Source: Bryobacterales bacterium
GTDB lineage: Bacteria > Acidobacteriota > Terriglobia > Bryobacterales > Bryobacteraceae
DNA length: 64,000 bases
NCBI GenBank assembly: GCA_003142185.1
Contig: PLOR01000030.1
Span: 1 to 64,000 of the forward strand
Direction: 5' to 3'
Shown: positions 43,412 through 51,222 of the stretch, piece by piece
Layout: each line of letters opens with the position of its first letter
Position numbering within the stretch: position 1 is the stretch's first letter
Notes under the pieces: generated by a model
Databases searched by the model: none
Told to the model about the DNA's origin: nothing
Seen by the model: the letters and a program-made list of their open reading frames with translations, nothing else
Made by a program: the position numbers and the translations under genes

Positions 43412-44115
43412 GGTCCATCTCCCTTCAGCCAATGGTTTATTGCTTTTAATGTTTTTCCATCAGCCGATCTCGCCGCGGCAACTTAATAGACGGCAAATGC
43501 CGTCAAAAGTTTCACCACGGCCAACCCCTCATTAGGGCTACCTTACCGCCTCACTAACCGAGTAACGGCCAGATGAGCCGATACCTAGCAAACTTAATGC
43601 CAAATTAACTCGTGTGCACTCGCGCCAAAAACAAAGGACGCAACCACACCCGTTCTCTAATCGGCGGAATCCAAAAAATCTTCAGTGCCCGTGAACGGGA
43701 TTTTGAGCCGCCACCTTCCGGCACGTGGTGCGCGCTGCCGCGCCCAAACGGTCGCACTGCCGGCAAGGGACCAGTGGCGTATAACGAGGTGCAATGCGAG
43801 CGCTCCAGACGGAGGAACGTTCCATTTTCTCAATGGATTGGCGCCAGCTTGCGGGCGCTGTGCTCACCGTCCTGCTGGCCGGAGCCACCAGCATCGACCG
43901 GGGACCGCTTCCCCGCGCAATTGCGGAGACCGCGCTTTCAAGATTGGATGCGGAAACCCGCTCGCGGATTCAGTATACACCTACCCGCAACTGTGCCAAG
44001 CCCTCAGGTATTACGTTTAGCGCAGTACGAACCCTCAATCGGAAGCAGCGTCTTGAGCGACGTCCTACAATATTTACTTCGCCCCAGCAGGAGACATCGT
44101 CCCGGCGAGGAGATC
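43412..44115. other. 704-bp gap before the GT39-like gene
   Basis: AT-richer start (43440-43610), then ordinary composition. An ORF at 43794-44228 opens with a plausible signal-like stretch (MDWRQLAGAVLTVLLAGA) behind TATAAC and GAGGTG, but it overlaps the next gene by 112 bases. I therefore cannot call it. No RNA gene or repeat was recognised. Confidence 0.4.
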
Positions 44116-45747
44116 ATGGTGCGCTTTCCAATCGAAATCCGCGAGCGAATTTGCGCCGCCGCCGCTATCGCTTTTTTCCTGTTGTCGGGAATGGCCTTTA
44201 TCGGCAGCCTCGGCATCGAGGCAGATGAGGCGCTGCCGGCCGGCCCGCTCTATCAACCCAAGTCCTGGTATTACGCCTGGCACCTCGGCCATGCCCGCAT
44301 TCCGCTGATGCACATGAGCTACCTGGGCACGCTCAAGACGTGGATCTGGCGCCCCATTTTTCAATATTGGGGCACTGGCGTATGGCCCTTGCGTTTGCCC
44401 GCCGTGTTGGCCGGAGCCGCCAGCATCTGGCTCTTCTACCGCTTCCTGCGCGCAACCGTGGGCGCCCGCGCCGCGGTGATTGGATGCGCCATTCTGGCCG
44501 CCGATTCCCAGTACCTACTGACGACGGTTTTCGATTGGGGTCCGGTGGCGTTCCAGCACCTATTGATCGGCGCCGGCCTGCTACTGCTGGTGAAGTTCCA
44601 CCGCTCGGCGAACTCTCTCTGGCTGGGTGCGGGCTTCTTTCTTTTTGGGCTGGCGGTTTGGGACAAAATGTTGGCGGTGTGGATGTTATCGGGGTTGACG
44701 ATCGGCGCCCTGGCGACGGTGCCGCGACAGATCCTGGCGGCGTGGAACTGGCGGCGCCTGGCAATTGCCGCGCTGGCTTTCCTCGCCGGCGCGGTCCCCG
44801 TCGCGCTCTCCGGCATCCACGACCACTTCGCGGCATTGCGCGAAAATGCCGGACGCAACGTGGACGAGGTGCCCAGTAAGATCGCCACCCTCCGGCGCAC
44901 CATCGATGGCGAAGGACTGTTTGGCTTCATGTTCGCCGAAGACGGGCAAACGCCCGCGCCACGCGCCGCCGCCAACCTGGCCGAGCGCCTCAGCGCCGAA
45001 ACCTCACAGCGCTTCGGCCATCCGCGGCACAGCCTGCAGCTTTATGCCTGCCTGCTGGCGCTGGCGTTGACGCCCCTCGCGCGCGGCCGGGACCTGCGGG
45101 CCATCTTGTTCGCGCTCATCGCCATGGCGGTTGCCTGGATCCAGATGGCCACCACGCCCTTGGCCGGCGGCAGCATTCATCACACGATTCTGTTGTGGCC
45201 GTTGCCGGCGATGGTGATGGCGGTCTCCTTCGCGGCAGCCTCGCGCCGGCTGGGCCGTGCCGGGATTCCGGCAGTTGCCGTCATATTGGCAGTGCTGGTC
45301 GCCTCCGACGTTCTGGTCGCCAACGAATACTTCTGGAAATCGGTGCGCAACGGCGGCAGCCACACCTGGACCGACGCCCTGTTTCCGCTCTCCGCCGATT
45401 TGATGGCGATGCGCCCGGCCGCGGTCTACTGCGCCGACTGGGACATCTTCGAGAGCCTGCGGCTGCTCGACCGCGGTGCGCTGCCGCTGTTCAGCGGGAT
45501 GGACCCGGTTCCAGCGCCGGACATGAGCCCGGCCGACCGCCGGTGGCTGCTCGGCATGATCGCTGCACCGGACACGGTCTGGGTGACGCACGTACCCGAT
45601 TTCGAGTTTTTCCCCGCTGTCCGTCCGAAGTTGGACCGTTTCGCCGCGGCCGCCGGCTTTGAGCACCGGCTGATCGAGGTCATAGGCGACACGCACGGCC
45701 GCCCGACCTTCGAGTTATACCGCTTTCAGAAGCAGGCAGAGCCGTAG
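44116..45747 (+). CDS. GT39/ArnT-like membrane glycosyltransferase
   Basis: A 543-residue integral membrane protein with about eleven helices and a C-terminal soluble region. The first loop carries the acidic pair IEADEALPAGP, and FDWGPVAFQHLL lies in a second loop, the pattern of GT-C/PMT family enzymes (Glyco_transf_39), which use polyprenyl-phosphate sugars. Acceptor and sugar are unknown. The ATG at 44116 has AGGAG at 44108-44112. The following gap holds two hairpins that probably end transcription. Confidence 0.72.
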   Translation: MVRFPIEIRERICAAAAIAFFLLSGMAFIGSLGIEADEALPAGPLYQPKSWYYAWHLGHARIPLMHMSYLGTLKTWIWRPIFQYWGTGVWPLRLPAVLAGAASIWLFYRFLRATVGARAAVIGCAILAADSQYLLTTVFDWGPVAFQHLLIGAGLLLLVKFHRSANSLWLGAGFFLFGLAVWDKMLAVWMLSGLTIGALATVPRQILAAWNWRRLAIAALAFLAGAVPVALSGIHDHFAALRENAGRNVDEVPSKIATLRRTIDGEGLFGFMFAEDGQTPAPRAAANLAERLSAETSQRFGHPRHSLQLYACLLALALTPLARGRDLRAILFALIAMAVAWIQMATTPLAGGSIHHTILLWPLPAMVMAVSFAAASRRLGRAGIPAVAVILAVLVASDVLVANEYFWKSVRNGGSHTWTDALFPLSADLMAMRPAAVYCADWDIFESLRLLDRGALPLFSGMDPVPAPDMSPADRRWLLGMIAAPDTVWVTHVPDFEFFPAVRPKLDRFAAAAGFEHRLIEVIGDTHGRPTFELYRFQKQAEP

Positions 45748-45780
45748 CGGGCGACCCGCAACGGCAACGACACAAGCACG

Positions 45781-45824
45781 GCCGGGCTTGCGCCCGGCGT
45801 TGGCAGGTCGGGGACCTGCCCCAC
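45781..45824. terminator. Hairpin pair between convergent genes
   Basis: Stem GCCGGGC/GCCCGGC (45781-45798, TTGC loop) and stem GGCAGGTC/GACCTGCC (45801-45819), the latter a GGCAGGC-family palindrome. No T-run follows. Position suggests a bidirectional transcription barrier. Confidence 0.5.
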
Positions 45825-45834
45825 GGCGCCCCAC

Positions 45835-46359
45835 TCACTTGACGGTATATGCCACCGTGGCCACGGTGTTCTCCCACGCCATCGCCAGGCTGCCTTGACT
45901 GCCATCCTTGGTCAGCGTGATGGCGAACGTGTCCACCGGGGCGGCGGGCTTGCTCACCTTCATGACCACGCGGCCGAGGTCCTTGGCGGGGTCCTCGCTG
46001 GTGCTGCCGTCGCGTTTAATGCCCCACTGGCCGGTTTGCGTATTGACGATCAGCGTCCACTGGTTCTCTTCCGGCAGTATGTAGAGTGAGTAGTCGCCCT
46101 TGGGCACCGTCAAGCTGCCGATGGTCAGGTCCAGGTCGGTGTGCAGCAGGGTAGCCTGGTTAGCGCCGGCGCGCCACACCTGGCCATACGGAACCAATCC
46201 GCCGAGGATCTGGCGACCGTGCATGGAAGGCGCGTGATAGCTGATGCGAATCTGCTTGTCGCCGGACGCGACCATCGTGGTAGCGACCGGGCTCGTGTAT
46301 TGCTGTGCCTGCGCCAGGGCAACACTTAGGGCGAAGCAGCACATCCAGGTACGGTTCAT
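45835..46359 (-). CDS. DUF2911 secreted protein
   Basis: A 174-residue protein with a signal peptide (cleavage near AQAQ, residue 19) and a DUF2911 domain. Hallmarks include VWRAGANQATLLHTDLDLTIGSLTVPKGDYSLYILP and TFAITLTK. The domain is a beta-sandwich of unknown function, common in Bacteroidota and Acidobacteriota. No partner gene suggests a role. Confidence 0.85.
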   Translation of the reverse strand: MNRTWMCCFALSVALAQAQQYTSPVATTMVASGDKQIRISYHAPSMHGRQILGGLVPYGQVWRAGANQATLLHTDLDLTIGSLTVPKGDYSLYILPEENQWTLIVNTQTGQWGIKRDGSTSEDPAKDLGRVVMKVSKPAAPVDTFAITLTKDGSQGSLAMAWENTVATVAYTVK

Positions 46360-46398
46360 GTGGTCACCTCTTTCGTAATGAGTATACTCCGCTCGCGA

Positions 46399-47112
46399 TC
46401 ACGCTGCCGCGAAGGCAAAAAAAGCCAGCGTGCGGAGAAACTCGCCGCGTGTGCGCGTGAACTCTTCTTCGAACTTCGACTTGGCGCGGTGGAGTAAAAC
46501 CCGCAGATACTCGGCGCTCACGCCGAGGCGCCGGGAAACTTCCTGGCGATCGGCCTCCTCGATAAACACCATGCGCAGGACCTCGCGATCCTTGGCCGGG
46601 AGCGAATCCAAAATCCGCGCCACCACGCGCTTGCGCTGTTCGGTGATCAGCGAAGCGTCCAGGTCGACCCGCTCATCGGCCGGTTCGGGCGCATTCTCCG
46701 GAATTTGCGGATGCTTCGACTCTTTGTTGAGGGTCTCCAGGAGTACGTTATTGCACACCGCGCTGACGAACGCGCCGAAAGCCTCCGGCTGCGTCACGCC
46801 TTGCCCCTGTCGGAGGGTTCGCAGCACACGCAGAAAGGTCTCCTGGCGCACATCCTCGGCCATTTGCGGCGCAATTCTGCGCACCCTGAGCTTAGAGGTG
46901 AGCAATCGCCCGAAGTAACTGCTGAAATGCAGCTCGGTGTCCGGATCGCCTTGCGTCAGCCGGTCCACGTAAGCCGCGTCAAAAATATGAAAATCCAACC
47001 TGGGTCCGCCTGTATCTTGTTCAGTATAGTAGACAATCCCGCCGAACCCAAACCGGCGCGCCAGCCGCGAGCCTCTTGTAACGATCTGCGGCCGGTTCTC
47101 ACTATAAGCCAT
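46399..47112 (-). CDS. ECF-type RNA polymerase sigma factor
   Basis: A sigma factor with region 2 (DVRQETFLRVLRTLRQG) and region 4 (LPAKDREVLRMVFIEEADRQEVSRRLGVSAEYLRVLLHRAKSKFEEEF) separated by a short linker. I list the ATG at 47112. The first 38 residues do not resemble the family, and a TTG at 46998 with a TATACT box (47023-47028) just upstream is an alternative start. No zinc-finger anti-sigma is adjacent. The listed start codon shares its CATG with the start of the divergent PilZ-like gene. Confidence 0.78.
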   Translation of the reverse strand: MAYSENRPQIVTRGSRLARRFGFGGIVYYTEQDTGGPRLDFHIFDAAYVDRLTQGDPDTELHFSSYFGRLLTSKLRVRRIAPQMAEDVRQETFLRVLRTLRQGQGVTQPEAFGAFVSAVCNNVLLETLNKESKHPQIPENAPEPADERVDLDASLITEQRKRVVARILDSLPAKDREVLRMVFIEEADRQEVSRRLGVSAEYLRVLLHRAKSKFEEEFTRTRGEFLRTLAFFAFAAA

Positions 47113-47515
47113 GACCTTAAGCGGCAAAAGCGATTGGCCCACCGCCAGCGGGCAGAGTGTTCGGCTCCGGGTGTCTCCGAATGCTTCGGTAAGCAGGTGG
47201 TATCCAATCAAGCTGGTGTTTCAATACCGGGCGTATTCGGACGACCGCCTGGTACAGACGGGCGCCGGAGAAACCATCGAAATCAGCAGTCGCGCCTTGC
47301 GGCTTCGGATTCCCGAAGAACTGCCTGTCCAGGTTGCCGAGTTGGATCTCGCGATTGCCTGGCCGGCTGCGCTCGGCGGCGTCACGCCCTTGCAGTGGTC
47401 GGTTAAAGCGAAACCCGCGTGGCGTGCGCAAGGTTGGATCTTCGTCTGTATCGCCAGCCACGAGTTCCGCACGGCCGGCGCCCGCGGCAGGCAGTTTATG
47501 GCTGCCTGCGGCTGA
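47111..47515 (+). CDS. PilZ-like protein, divergent from the sigma factor
   Basis: A 134-residue protein with a PilZ-like core: SRWYPIKLVFQYR (arginine motif), then QTGAGETIEISSRALRLRI, where the usual DxSxxG reads EISSRA. The rest (LAIAWPAALGGVTPLQW and SHEFRTAGARG) follows a pattern I know from acidobacterial PilZ proteins. The altered second motif makes c-di-GMP binding doubtful. Start is uncertain: ATG 47111 overlaps the divergent sigma start, and GTG 47171 is an alternative that would leave room for a promoter. Confidence 0.55.
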   Translation: MTLSGKSDWPTASGQSVRLRVSPNASVSRWYPIKLVFQYRAYSDDRLVQTGAGETIEISSRALRLRIPEELPVQVAELDLAIAWPAALGGVTPLQWSVKAKPAWRAQGWIFVCIASHEFRTAGARGRQFMAACG

Positions 47516-47546
47516 AGCTTCCGCCGGCGTTGGCTTACCGGTCAGG

Positions 47547-47595
47547 AAAAGCCGAGACGACTCTCGTCTCATCAGGCTTGACAGCCTGCGCCACC
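47547..47595 (+). repeat. Two-hairpin interspersed repeat, copy 4
   Basis: Same family as 2186. First stem GCCGAGA/TCTCGTC (47551-47568) has one mismatch; second stem CAGGCT/AGCCTG (47573-47588, TGAC loop) is perfect. It lies 45 bases before the histidine kinase gene. Confidence 0.8.
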
Positions 47596-47640
47596 AGGTG
47601 AACACGATTGATCTAGGATGAAGGTGCAAGACTGCGCGCT

Positions 47641-49485
47641 ATGCCAGGATTGAACCAACCTCTGCTGATCAACATTCTGGGCCACGCAGCGGGCGCACTG
47701 ATCTTCGCGATTTTCCTGGTTCTGCTCTACAGCGGGCGCGGCTGGTCCGGTTCGCGCGGGCGGTACCTGCCGGGGCTGGCGGCGGCTTTATCGCTGCTGT
47801 GGAACCTCGGTTCGCTGATCGTGCTGACTTGGCCGGGCCTGCCCGCTGCGGTCGAAGGTGTTCTGGTGGCCTGCAGCTTCTCCACACTCACGTTGCTGCC
47901 GGCGGTGTTGCTGCATATCTCGCTGGGCGACCGGAACCGCGCCCTGGTGATCTCCGGATACGCGCTTGGGGCGATCGCTTCGGCCATGCATTTCGTCGAG
48001 ATACGAGGCAACGCCGCTCTCTGGCACGAGGCCGCGCTGCTGGTTACCACCATCGGTTTCCTCGTGCTTACCGCTCTCGCCGCCGCTAGCGCAGCCTACA
48101 GCCGGCGCCCGGGCGGCATCCGAATCATGGCTGCCATGTGCCTGGCCTTGTTTGCGATGTCATTCGTCCACTTTGGCGTGGGCCACGCCAACCAGGCTTG
48201 GGCCAGCGAACTGGTGGTGCACCACGCCGGCATTCCGCTGGCACTGTTTCTGATGCTGCAAGACTATCGCTTTGTTCTGCTCGACGCCTTCATCCGTTTC
48301 CTCGCCAACGCACTGCTGGCCGCCATTGTGACTCTGCTGATGATCGCCATCGCTTTCCGTTTGCTGCCATTGGAGCGGATTGCCGATCCGTTGCACGAAG
48401 CGGCGCTGCTAATCGGCGCCGGCCTGGTTCTGGTGTTTTTCGCCTGGCTGCGCAACCGCGTGCAGGCGTGGCTGACAGGGGTGGTTTTCCGGCAGAGCAG
48501 CGTGGCCGGTCTGGCCGGCCGCATCAAAGATTGCCCGCCGTTCACCGAGGAAGATCCGCTCCTCGAGTGGTCGGCCTCCGCCATGGCCGACACCGTGCGA
48601 ACGCCCCAACACGCGATCGTGGCTGGGACGGAGATCGCGAGCACGGAAAACCTGCACGCCCCGGCGCCTGCCAACGCCATCGCGGACGCACCATCGCTGC
48701 GCAGGTGGGACTGGGCGGAAGCGGTGGTACCGGTGCGGCTCGGCTCGGGCAGTTCCAAGCTCATCCTTCTCGGTCGTCGCGAGGGTGGACGGCGCTACCT
48801 GAGCGAAGATTTCGATATGCTGGCGCGTGCCGCCGTCGAAGTCTCCGAAAAAGTGGAATCGTTGCGCCGCCGGGAAATGGAGCGGCTGGTTTCGCAGGGC
48901 GAGTTGCGCGCCTTGCAATCGCAAATCAATCCGCATTTTCTGTTCAACGCCCTCAACGCCGTATACGGCACCATACCGCGCGAAGCCGCACGCGCACGCC
49001 GCATGGTGCTCAACCTGGCTGAGATTTTTCGCTACTTCCTGCAATCGGAGAAGACCTTCGTGCCGTTGGCGCAGGAAATGCAAATCGTGCGGGCTTATCT
49101 GGAGGTGGAACAGTCTCGTCTGGGCAGCCGGCTAAAGGTGGAGATCGACGTGGACGCGGCGCTTCTCGACGTTCCCATCCCCGCGTTATCGGTCGAGCCG
49201 CTGGTGGAGAACGCGATCCGCCACGGCATAGCCCCCAGCGCCGAGCCTGGCTACGTTCGTATCCGCGGCGAAATGCGGGGAGGGCAGATGCGCATCCTGG
49301 TGGAAAACAGCTCCGCCGGCGACGCTGCCGACAGTCCGGGCGCGGGGGTTGGCCTCGACAATCTGCGGCGCAGGCTCGAAATCTGCTACGGCTCCGCCGC
49401 CGGGTTGCGCCTCGCATTCAATCCTGGCACGGCGACCGCGGAGCTTTCCATCCCTGCGACGACTCATGTAAGAATTGTTTCGTAG
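47641..49485 (+). CDS. LytS-family sensor histidine kinase
   Basis: A 614-residue membrane kinase. About eight N-terminal helices (to residue ~275) form a membrane sensor with no recognised ligand domain. A GAF-like segment (about 280-420) follows, then the His_kinase domain with the phospho-acceptor histidine in LQSQINPHFLFNALN. The C-terminal HATPase shows ENAIRHG and GVGLDNLRRRL. It is paired with the LytTR regulator 72 bases downstream, with one short repeat between them. Confidence 0.88.
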   Translation: MPGLNQPLLINILGHAAGALIFAIFLVLLYSGRGWSGSRGRYLPGLAAALSLLWNLGSLIVLTWPGLPAAVEGVLVACSFSTLTLLPAVLLHISLGDRNRALVISGYALGAIASAMHFVEIRGNAALWHEAALLVTTIGFLVLTALAAASAAYSRRPGGIRIMAAMCLALFAMSFVHFGVGHANQAWASELVVHHAGIPLALFLMLQDYRFVLLDAFIRFLANALLAAIVTLLMIAIAFRLLPLERIADPLHEAALLIGAGLVLVFFAWLRNRVQAWLTGVVFRQSSVAGLAGRIKDCPPFTEEDPLLEWSASAMADTVRTPQHAIVAGTEIASTENLHAPAPANAIADAPSLRRWDWAEAVVPVRLGSGSSKLILLGRREGGRRYLSEDFDMLARAAVEVSEKVESLRRREMERLVSQGELRALQSQINPHFLFNALNAVYGTIPREAARARRMVLNLAEIFRYFLQSEKTFVPLAQEMQIVRAYLEVEQSRLGSRLKVEIDVDAALLDVPIPALSVEPLVENAIRHGIAPSAEPGYVRIRGEMRGGQMRILVENSSAGDAADSPGAGVGLDNLRRRLEICYGSAAGLRLAFNPGTATAELSIPATTHVRIVS

Positions 49486-49517
49486 GCCTGTCATGAAATG
49501 ACCGGTTGGATCGGCGT

Positions 49518-49544
49518 TGACCGCTCCCTTTGGTCGCGGCTCCG
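49518..49544 (+). repeat. Short repeat, second family
   Basis: A 27-base element (tgaccgctccctttggtc followed by gcggctccg) found again with few changes at 54014-54040, and partly at 2146-2160. It lies between the kinase and regulator genes. Confidence 0.65.
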
Positions 49545-49557
49545 ATTGCATTCCACA

Positions 49558-50313
49558 ATGCCACTGAGAACTCTGATCGTCGATGACGAGCCCATCGCCC
49601 GCCAAGTGCTGCGCGAGGAATTGGGATTGATGAATGGCGTGGAAGTGATTGGCGAAGCCGACAACGGCGCCAAAGCGCTCGATCAGATTGCCAGACACAA
49701 GCCCGATCTGGTCTTACTCGATCTTCAAATGCCGGCCATGAGCGGGTTTGAAGTGGTGAGCAGTATCCGGCGCGGCTCCCACATGCCGGTGATCGTGATT
49801 GTCACCGCTTATGACAGCTACGCGGTCCAGGCGTTCGAGGCCGGAGCCATAGACTACCTGCTCAAGCCGGTGGGGCAGAAACGATTGCGGCAAGCCGTCG
49901 AGCGGGCCAGTCGCGTCAGCGGCCGCCAGGCGGCAGACCAACTGGCGCAGCTTCAGGAAATCGCGGCGCCCGGACCAGGGCCGCGACCGCGGAAGATCGT
50001 CGGCAAAGTCGGCGAGGAGTATTTTCTCCTCGATGCGACTGAGATCCTCGCCTTTCAGGCCGAGGGCGACCTGGTGTGGATCGTCACCGCACGGAAGAAG
50101 TACCTGGCTACGCAGACGCTGAAAATCATCGAACAGCGGCTGGGCCGATCCAGCTTCCAGCGCATCCACCGCAACGCGTTGATCAACGTGGATCACGTCC
50201 GCAAGATGAGCGCGCTGAGCAGCCAGCGCTGGCTGATTACATTGAGCAACGATCAGCAGTTCGTGGCAAGCAAACGGCGGGCGCATGGTTTGCGAGAGTT
50301 GCTGAGCGAATGA
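49558..50313 (+). CDS. LytTR-type response regulator
   Basis: A 251-residue regulator. The receiver domain (about 1-120) has acidic VDDEP, phospho-acceptor aspartate in LVLLDLQMP, and lysine in LLKPVG. The C-terminal LytTR DNA-binding domain shows YLATQTLKIIEQRLGRSSFQRIHRNALINVDHV. It is the cognate regulator of the LytS-type kinase upstream. The ATG at 49558 begins the conserved PLRTLIVDDEP block. The open frame upstream runs through a repeat. Confidence 0.9.
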   Translation: MPLRTLIVDDEPIARQVLREELGLMNGVEVIGEADNGAKALDQIARHKPDLVLLDLQMPAMSGFEVVSSIRRGSHMPVIVIVTAYDSYAVQAFEAGAIDYLLKPVGQKRLRQAVERASRVSGRQAADQLAQLQEIAAPGPGPRPRKIVGKVGEEYFLLDATEILAFQAEGDLVWIVTARKKYLATQTLKIIEQRLGRSSFQRIHRNALINVDHVRKMSALSSQRWLITLSNDQQFVASKRRAHGLRELLSE

Positions 50314-50366
50314 GACGGCGGCTGGTAGCCAATCCTGCACGTATATACGTTGCGATACAATACCGG

Positions 50367-50651
50367 GTGGTGGCCAGTGGAGTCGAGTTCGATTGGGATG
50401 ACGAGAACAGGAAGCACCTGGAGGCCCACAAGGTAGCGCCCTCGGAGTTTGAGCAATTGCTGAACCACGATCCTGTCGACCTGAGTTTCGAACTGATCGA
50501 GAACGAAGAGCGATACCGCTCTGTCGGCCTTACGAATGCAGGCCGTTTATTGTCAGTGGCGTGGACTATCCGCAAAGGCAAGGTACGAGCCATTACGGCC
50601 TTTCCGGCTAGTGTTTCGGACAGAAGGGCTTTTCTGGAGAGACCAAAATGA
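50367..50651 (+). CDS. brnT: BrnT-family toxin
   Basis: A toxin of about 94 residues in the BrnT/DUF497 ribonuclease family. The core VEFDWDDENRKHLEAHKVAPSEFEQLL, YRSVGLTNAGRLLSVAWTIRKGKVRAITAFPAS and terminal RRAFLERP motifs match. Start is uncertain: GTG 50367 or 50370 begins the conserved core just behind a TACAAT box, whereas an ATG at 50310 overlaps the LytTR stop. Its own stop overlaps the antitoxin start by four bases (ATGA). Confidence 0.75.
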   Translation: MVASGVEFDWDDENRKHLEAHKVAPSEFEQLLNHDPVDLSFELIENEERYRSVGLTNAGRLLSVAWTIRKGKVRAITAFPASVSDRRAFLERPK

Positions 50652-50989
50652 AGAACCGGATGGAGGAACGAGCGAACCGCGTCATGCCGGCTTTCGCCAC
50701 CGAGGCGGAAGAGGCGGAGTGGTGGTATAAGAACCGCAACGTACACGGCAAACAGCTACTTGCCGCCGTGAAGAATGGCGAAGCTCAGGTGTTGACGAAG
50801 GAGAAACTGCGGGCGCGGATAGCTGCGTCCAAGAAGTCGCCAGCGCCGATGGTGGCGCTACGGATTCCCGAAGCGGATTTGGCGTTGGCCCGAAAGCAGG
50901 CTGAACAGATGGGTCTGCCTTACCAGACCTACATCAAATCGCTGTTGCACCAAACACTCACCAAGCGAGAAAAGCGAAAGGTGGGGTGA
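50648..50989 (+). CDS. brnA: BrnA/CopG-type antitoxin
   Basis: A 113-residue antitoxin. The N-terminal FATEAEEAEWWYKNR segment is the toxin-neutralising part seen in CopG-type antitoxins of this class. The C-terminal LRIPEADLALARKQAEQMGLPYQTYIKSLLHQTL is a ribbon-helix-helix DNA-binding domain. Translationally coupled to brnT by ATGA. Autoregulation is expected. Confidence 0.78.
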   Translation: MKNRMEERANRVMPAFATEAEEAEWWYKNRNVHGKQLLAAVKNGEAQVLTKEKLRARIAASKKSPAPMVALRIPEADLALARKQAEQMGLPYQTYIKSLLHQTLTKREKRKVG

Positions 50990-51010
50990 TAGGTCAGGCA
51001 GTTCGAGCGA

Positions 51011-51069
51011 CGGTCCATCGGACCGCCCGTCATAAGTGGCGTGCCGTGGAGCTGTGAGCAGCCACACGG
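51011..51069 (+). terminator. Two hairpins after brnTA
   Basis: Stem CGGTCC/GGACCG (51011-51025) and a second stem of CCGTG/CACGG plus GCTG/CAGC with an internal loop (51044-51069, TGAG loop). They lie in the 233-bp gap before the TonB receptor gene. No T-run is seen. Confidence 0.4.
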
Positions 51070-51222
51070 GTGTGTGACCCCCGTTTGGCCGCCCGCCCCA
51101 ATACCACAGCCCCTCTCGACCAGTCCGCCTGCCGCCAGAAGTAGCCCGCTTGCCGCTCTGACCCGCCCGCCGGTCGAATTGTCCTAGGGTTCAGCCAATT
51201 CGCCCGCAGACAATAGACAAAG

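Noticed and set aside
43676-43760. tRNA-like fragment
   Set aside because: Some stem-like pieces, but no complete cloverleaf, no T-loop consensus and no CCA-compatible acceptor pairing.
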